DNA of 9,961 nucleotides, from NCBI GenBank assembly GCA_045576235.1, contig JAZNGA010000015.1, positions 1 to 9,961 on the forward strand, read 5' to 3'. The position numbers and the translations under genes are program-made. The notes beneath the pieces are model-generated. The model was not told where the DNA came from. It was given only the letters and a program-made list of their open reading frames with translations, and ran no database searches. This DNA is from SIG437 sp045576235. Its GTDB lineage: Bacteria; Bacillota; Clostridia; UBA1381; UBA9506. Below, piece after piece: positions 6,829 through 9,961 of the stretch (positions are counted from its first letter, which is position 1; each line of letters begins with the position of its first letter).

Positions 6829-9129
6829 TTACTTGCCGAGTTTCTCCATATCATTCTTACGGATTTCAACTCGTCTTACTTTACCGCTGATTGTTTTAGG
6901 AAGTTCATCCACAAATTCAACGATTCTCGGATATTTGTAAGGAGCAGTATGTGTTTTAACATATTCCTGAATTTCTTTCTTCAGTTCATCAGTTCCTTCG
7001 GCGCCTTTTACAAGTACGATGGTAGCCTTTACAATCTGACCGCGCACTTCATCGGGAACAGGAGTGATTGCACATTCAAGTACATAAGGAAGTTCCATGA
7101 TAACGCTTTCGATTTCAAAAGGTCCGATGCGGTAACCGGATGATTTGATAACATCATCAATTCTGCCCACATACCAAAGGTATCCGTCTTCGTCCATTGT
7201 TGCCTGATCGCCTGTGTGATAATATCCGTCATGCCATACTTCGTTTGTTTTTTCTTCGTCCAAGTAATATCCGATAAAGAGTCCGCAAGGTACATCATCT
7301 TTAACTCTGATACAGATCTCGCCCGTATCTCCGGTTTTACATTCGTTGCCGTCCGGATCAAGCACAACTACATCGTAAAGAGGACTCGGTCTGCCCATAG
7401 AACCGATTTTCGGCGTAGAGCCAACAAAGTTTGCTATAGAAAGTGTTGTTTCAGTCTGACCGAAGCCTTCCATAATTGTAAGTCCTGTTGCTTTTTTGAA
7501 CTGATTGAACACTTCGGGGTTTAATGCTTCGCCTGCTGTTGTTGCATACTCGATAGAAGAAAGGTCATACTTTCACAAATCTTGTTTGATAAAGAAACGA
7601 TACATTGTAGGCGGTGCGCAGAATGTTGTGATATGGTATTTAGCAAACATCGGCAGGATGTCTTCCGAATGGAATCTGTCAAAGTCATATGTGAACTGTG
7701 CTGCTTCGCAGTGCCACTGTCCGTAGAGCTTACCCCAAAGAGCTTTACCCCAACCTGTATCAGAGATTGTAAAGTGAAGTCCGTCAGGATTTACATTGTG
7801 CCAGTGTTTTGCAGTAGGATAATGACCGAGTGCATATTTATATGAGTGTGTTGCGATTCTCGGATATCCTGTTGTACCTGATGTAAAGAGCATAAGCATT
7901 GGATCGTTACCACAAGGAGTGTTTTCAGTGCGGTCAAAGTGTGTGCTGAAACGTTCCATTTCAACATTAAAATCATGCCAGCCTTCTTTTTCACCGCCAA
8001 CCAACACTTTAACCATACCGGGATAGTTTACTGCTGCCTTCTCTGCCTCAGTTGATACATCTCCGTCTGCAGTACATACAACAGCTTTTACTCTTGCAGC
8101 TTTGTATCTGTAATCAAAATCGTGTTCTACAAGCTGATTTGTTGCAGGAATTGCGATAGCACCGATTTTATGAAGTGCAAGCATACAGAACCAGAACTGA
8201 TAATGGCGCTTTAATACAAGCATTACGGTATCGCCCTTCTTGATGCCAAGTGATTCAAAATAGTTTGCAGTTTTTGCTGAATACTTTTTCATATCGCTGA
8301 ATGTGAAGCGTCTGTCGGTCTTATCATTTGCAACCCACATCATAGCTAATTTTTCGGGGTTCTTTTCGGCAATAGCATCTACACAGTCAAATGCAAAGTT
8401 GAATGCATCTGCATTTTTGAACTTGATACCGCTAAAAACACCGTTTTCATCATAGGATGATTCAATAAATTTATCTGCAACGGTTTCTGCCTTTTTCTTT
8501 TTAGCAGCTACCTTTGCTGCAATCATCGGTGCTTCAGGATATTCCTCACTAACCGTTCCGTCATGGGGGCTTAATACAACTGCGTGGAATTCACAACCGC
8601 CTTCTGAAACTGCAACCATTCCGTGTGGGATGAGGCTATTATAGAAAATAGAGTCTCCTTCGTGAAGTACGTCTACATGGTTTCCAATCTGAACTTTGAG
8701 CGAACCTTTGACGATAACATCAAATTCCTGACCATTATGTGAATTAAGCTGCATCGGAGCATTCTGTTCTTCTTCAAGATACGGGAATTTAACGAGGAAG
8801 GGTTCCGCAAGCTTTTCCCTGAATTTAGGAGCAAGGTTATTGTATTCTACACCGTGCTTCTTTACGATTTTAAGTCCTTCACCTTTTCTTGTGATGGCAA
8901 AGGAGGTAAGGGTTGTGCTTGTTCCTTCAAGCAAATCAACAACCTCAACCCCGCAAGCTTTTGCACACTTGTAGATGAATGTGAAGCTGAAATCTGTTTC
9001 GCCTTTTTCTAAGACCTTGTAATCTTCTACTGATACACCGCAAAGCTTTGCAAGCTCTTCCTGTGTATAGCCTTTTGCTTCGCGGAGGTCTTTGATTCTG
9101 CCTGCGACTTCTTTCAAACTGTAATCCAT
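6829..9129 (-). pseudogene. XRE-cupin-acyl-CoA synthetase fusion, interrupted by an in-frame TGA
   Basis: One reading frame of 767 codons with a single internal TGA (codon 519, 7573-7575). Order of domains: XRE helix-turn-helix (about 8-66; RIKDLREAKGYTQEELAKL), cupin (about 105-187; HNGQEF and IPHG suggest His131, Glu135, His169), Lys/Ala linker (205-215), then an AMP-forming acyl-CoA synthetase (about 240-766). Adenylation motifs are all present: TSGTTGYPR (416-424, with Arg where Lys is usual), TAGEALNPE (531-539), GFGQTE (555-560), YHTGD (Asp641), GRIDDVIKSSGYRIGP, and SGKVRR with catalytic Lys750. The sequence resembles medium/branched-chain acyl-CoA synthetases. The break comes after IKQDL, before KYDLSS. 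Both halves share one frame, and the second has no ribosome binding site, so a separate protein is unlikely. Translated as written, residues 1-518 keep the regulator domains but lose most of the active site. The start has AAAGGAG nine bases upstream. Confidence 0.85.
7573..7575 (-). other. In-frame TGA codon within the ligase gene
   Basis: On the - strand the codons run CAA GAT TTG TGA AAG TAT GAC, and coding resumes without a frame shift. I recall this family usually having Ser here (DLSKYD), and Ser TCA becomes TGA by one C-to-G change. A nonsense mutation or sequencing error explains it best. GAAAG/CTTTC around a six-base loop can form a tiny hairpin at the TGA, but it does not resemble a selenocysteine element. 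Confidence 0.9.
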
Positions 9130-9138
9130 TGTTTTTGT

Positions 9139-9145
9139 CTCCTTT
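9139..9145 (-). promoter_or_regulatory. Ribosome binding site of the XRE-cupin-ligase gene
   Basis: AAAGGAG on the - strand, nine bases before the ATG at 9129. It lies about 40 bases beyond the T-box terminator's T-run, so read-through transcripts carry an open start site. Confidence 0.85.
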
Positions 9146-9182
9146 CAATTTTTGACAAATTTGATATTTGGTTACTAATTTG

Positions 9183-9226
9183 AATAAAACAAAAAACTCG
9201 CCTCAAAGATAACTTTGAGACGAGTT
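9183..9226 (-). terminator. Regulated terminator of the T-box leader
   Basis: On the - strand AACTCGTCTCAAAG (9213-9226) pairs with CTTTGAGGCGAGTT (9195-9208) over 14 pairs, one of them G-U, with a TTAT loop and then TTTTGTTTTATT. Its left arm contains CTCAAA, which can instead pair with TTTGAG (9246-9251) next to the T-box core. That alternative pairing is the antiterminator, so the two structures exclude each other. Confidence 0.93.
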
Positions 9227-9367
9227 ATAATAACCCGCGGTACCACTCAAATTACGGAAATATAAAAATCCCCGTCACTTACCGAGCTCTAACAAGCCCT
9301 TTGCCTTTACGCAGCATTACGGAAGGAGTCTACTAAGCTAAGCTTTTCGGTCCTTCGACTCAGAGGT

Positions 9368-9370
9368 GAT
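9368..9370 (-). promoter_or_regulatory. Proposed T-box specifier codon ATC (isoleucine)
   Basis: ATC, then A, then CCTC, then TGAG has the same spacing as the known glycine T-box order of codon, A, four bases, TGAG. It lies on the 3' side of the internal loop bounded by GAGG/CCTC and ATTG/CAAT. The 5' side of the loop lacks a clear AGTA turn, so the loop drawing is provisional. Confidence 0.55.
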
Positions 9371-9467
9371 AAGTCATTGGAAAGTCTCACCATTGCCTCG
9401 CACCAACCGGCAACTCTCTCCAGGCTCCACAATCCGACCGTCCTCGTCATAGTCGTGTTTTGTGATA

Positions 9468-9479
9468 TTCAAATTTGAA
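9468..9479. promoter_or_regulatory. 12-base palindrome at the T-box operon start site
   Basis: TTCAAATTTGAA is a perfect palindrome covering the predicted transcription start. Its CAAATTTG core occurs again at 9156-9163, just ahead of the ligase ribosome binding site. It is a candidate operator, possibly for the XRE domain encoded by this operon; binding is inferred only. Confidence 0.35.
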
Positions 9480-9483
9480 ATAT

Positions 9484-9512
9484 ATTATACTATTCAATTT
9501 TTTGTTTGTCAA
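9484..9512 (-). promoter_or_regulatory. Consensus sigma-A promoter of the T-box operon
   Basis: TTGACA (9507-9512) and TATAAT (9484-9489) on the - strand are perfect consensus boxes 17 bases apart. Start near 9477. The region just upstream (9513-9540) is a run of A/T tracts that could act as an UP element. Such a strong promoter fits control by termination in the leader. Confidence 0.92.
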
Positions 9513-9594
9513 TAGTTTTTTGAATTTTTTTAAACTATTTTCTGATAAAAATTTTTTTGCTTTGAATTTTTGATAATATAGTACTTTTATTTCT

Positions 9595-9961
9595 TTATAA
9601 CATTGTTTTTATCAATTCAGCATCACTTTTTTCGCTCAGGTATTTGGGTGCAATATCAAAGACGGTCAGACAACCTCTTTCACCTTTTTCAAACATTCTC
9701 CATGCAGCTCTTGCATATGCTACAAGCACAGATGCTGTAAATTCTGGATTCGAATCAAGTTTCAAGCTATATTCGATGATGTGCTGGTTTTCTTTGTTTA
9801 CACCGGTTTTTCCGCTCCTGATGACAAAGCCACCATGAGGGATTCCACTATGCTCATTTTTCATTTCCTCTTCGGTTATAAAATGAACTATTGTGTTGTA
9901 ATCAGCAAAATAATTTGGCATTGTTACTATTGTTTGCTCAATCTTTATTAAATCAGCATCT
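9595..9961 (-). CDS. ddh: meso-Diaminopimelate D-dehydrogenase, C-terminal part
   Basis: The last 121 residues of an enzyme of about 325, which reductively aminates tetrahydrodipicolinate with NADPH and ammonia to meso-diaminopimelate, in a one-step branch of lysine and peptidoglycan synthesis. The frame stays open from the window edge (DADLIKIEQTIV) through the internal Met at 9921, so the true start lies outside. Family blocks: MPNYFADYNTIVHFI, HSGIPHGGFVIRSGKTG, HIIEYSLKLDSNPEFTASV and AYARAAWRM. The His of PHGG and Asn of SNPEF correspond, as I recall, to residues that hold the D-amino-acid centre in the Corynebacterium enzyme. Stop TAA. It points the same way as the T-box operon, but the strong promoter between them makes separate control likely. 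No convincing terminator follows it. Confidence 0.93.
   Translation of the reverse strand, partial: DADLIKIEQTIVTMPNYFADYNTIVHFITEEEMKNEHSGIPHGGFVIRSGKTGVNKENQHIIEYSLKLDSNPEFTASVLVAYARAAWRMFEKGERGCLTVFDIAPKYLSEKSDAELIKTML

Larger units (their letters stand above)
9183..9456 (-). promoter_or_regulatory. T-box riboswitch (probably tRNA-Ile) ahead of the ligase operon
   Basis: The gene-free stretch 9130-9594 is mostly this leader. Reading leftwards, Stem I closes with CGACT (9451-9455) against AGTCG (9356-9360). A GAGG/CCTC helix and TGAG form the K-turn region. An AGAGAG bulge region (near 9415-9420) and apical GGTGCGA match the conserved distal loop. The T-box core GAGTGGTACCGCGG lies near 9235-9248, with the tRNA-end bulge UGGU at 9242-9245; it expects discriminator base A, as tRNA-Ile has. 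The specifier loop reads GACTTATCA before CCTC. The codon followed by the conserved A, five bases before TGAG, is ATC (9368-9370), isoleucine. TTA or CTT (Leu) are alternative readings. Uncharged tRNA should stabilise the antiterminator and turn on the operon. Element confidence is high; specificity perhaps 0.6. Confidence 0.93.

Noticed and set aside
6829..7512. The C-terminal ligase half as an independent gene starting at GTG 7512
   Set aside because: No ribosome binding site precedes it, the start falls inside a conserved ligase block (GEALNPEV), and the frame continues unbroken back to the TGA.
7573..7600. Selenocysteine at the in-frame TGA
   Set aside because: The site is not catalytic in acyl-CoA synthetases, Ser is the expected residue, and the only nearby hairpin (5 pairs, containing part of the TGA itself) does not have the place or shape of a bacterial SECIS.
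9511..9539. AATAGTTT/AAACTATT inverted repeat as the ddh terminator
   Set aside because: It is purely A/T, has a 13-base loop and overlaps the -35 box of the next promoter; more likely chance or part of an UP element.
9644..9838. Small + strand open frame opposite ddh
   Set aside because: It is fully antisense to a recognised enzyme and has no supporting start signal or motif.
1..9961. Genome-wide reassignment of TGA to an amino acid
   Set aside because: No other gene has an internal TGA and the Trp codons I checked are TGG. Absence of TGA among nine stops is not enough evidence.

Overview
The window looks like part of a chromosome from an anaerobic low-GC Firmicute, probably a gut or rumen Clostridia member of the Ruminococcaceae/Lachnospiraceae type. 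The clues are an A+T-rich sequence, strong AGGAGG-type ribosome binding sites, near-consensus sigma-A promoters in A/T-rich spacers, a T-box leader, a TrpX-like ABC importer and a diaminopimelate dehydrogenase. This assignment rests on gene style only.

Layout, left to right. (1) Bases 1-686 (+): the end of an unrecognised protein, closed by a hairpin terminator. (2) Bases 777-4255 (-): a four-gene unit read leftwards, made of a substrate-binding lipoprotein, a permease, an ATPase and a DUF554 membrane protein. Its promoter is at 4332-4360. (3) Bases 4413-5303 (+): a divergent LysR-type regulator whose promoter lies back-to-back on the importer promoter and shares its -10 tract. It is the natural candidate regulator of the importer. 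(4) Bases 5315-9512 (-): a second leftward unit with a consensus promoter (9484-9512) and a T-box riboswitch with its terminator (9183-9456). Next comes a long gene fusing an XRE helix-turn-helix, a cupin and an acyl-CoA synthetase (6829-9129), interrupted by one in-frame TGA at 7573-7575. The last gene is a tandem-ACT plus metallo-beta-lactamase-fold protein (5359-6795), and a hairpin terminator ends the unit. (5) Bases 9595-9961 (-): the C-terminal third of meso-diaminopimelate dehydrogenase, cut by the window edge.

The most interesting region is unit 4. The T-box is complete: GGTGCGA apical loop, AG-rich bulge, TGGTACCGCG core, and mutually exclusive antiterminator and terminator helices. 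The codon best placed as specifier reads ATC (isoleucine), and the UGGU bulge fits a tRNA with discriminator A. The operon should therefore be expressed when charged tRNA-Ile is scarce. Its first enzyme resembles medium-chain or branched-chain acyl-CoA synthetases and carries its own DNA-binding and cupin sensor domains. Its second protein joins amino-acid-sensing ACT domains to a hydrolase fold. My hypothesis is an isoleucine-starvation salvage module: 2-methylbutyrate (or a similar acid) is activated to its CoA ester for reductive carboxylation to the isoleucine keto acid, and the ACT-MBL protein modulates or reverses that step. In this sequence the ligase is broken by a nonsense codon, so the module may be inactive here unless the TGA is a sequencing error or is read through.

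I see no tRNA or rRNA genes, insertion sequences or CRISPR arrays.
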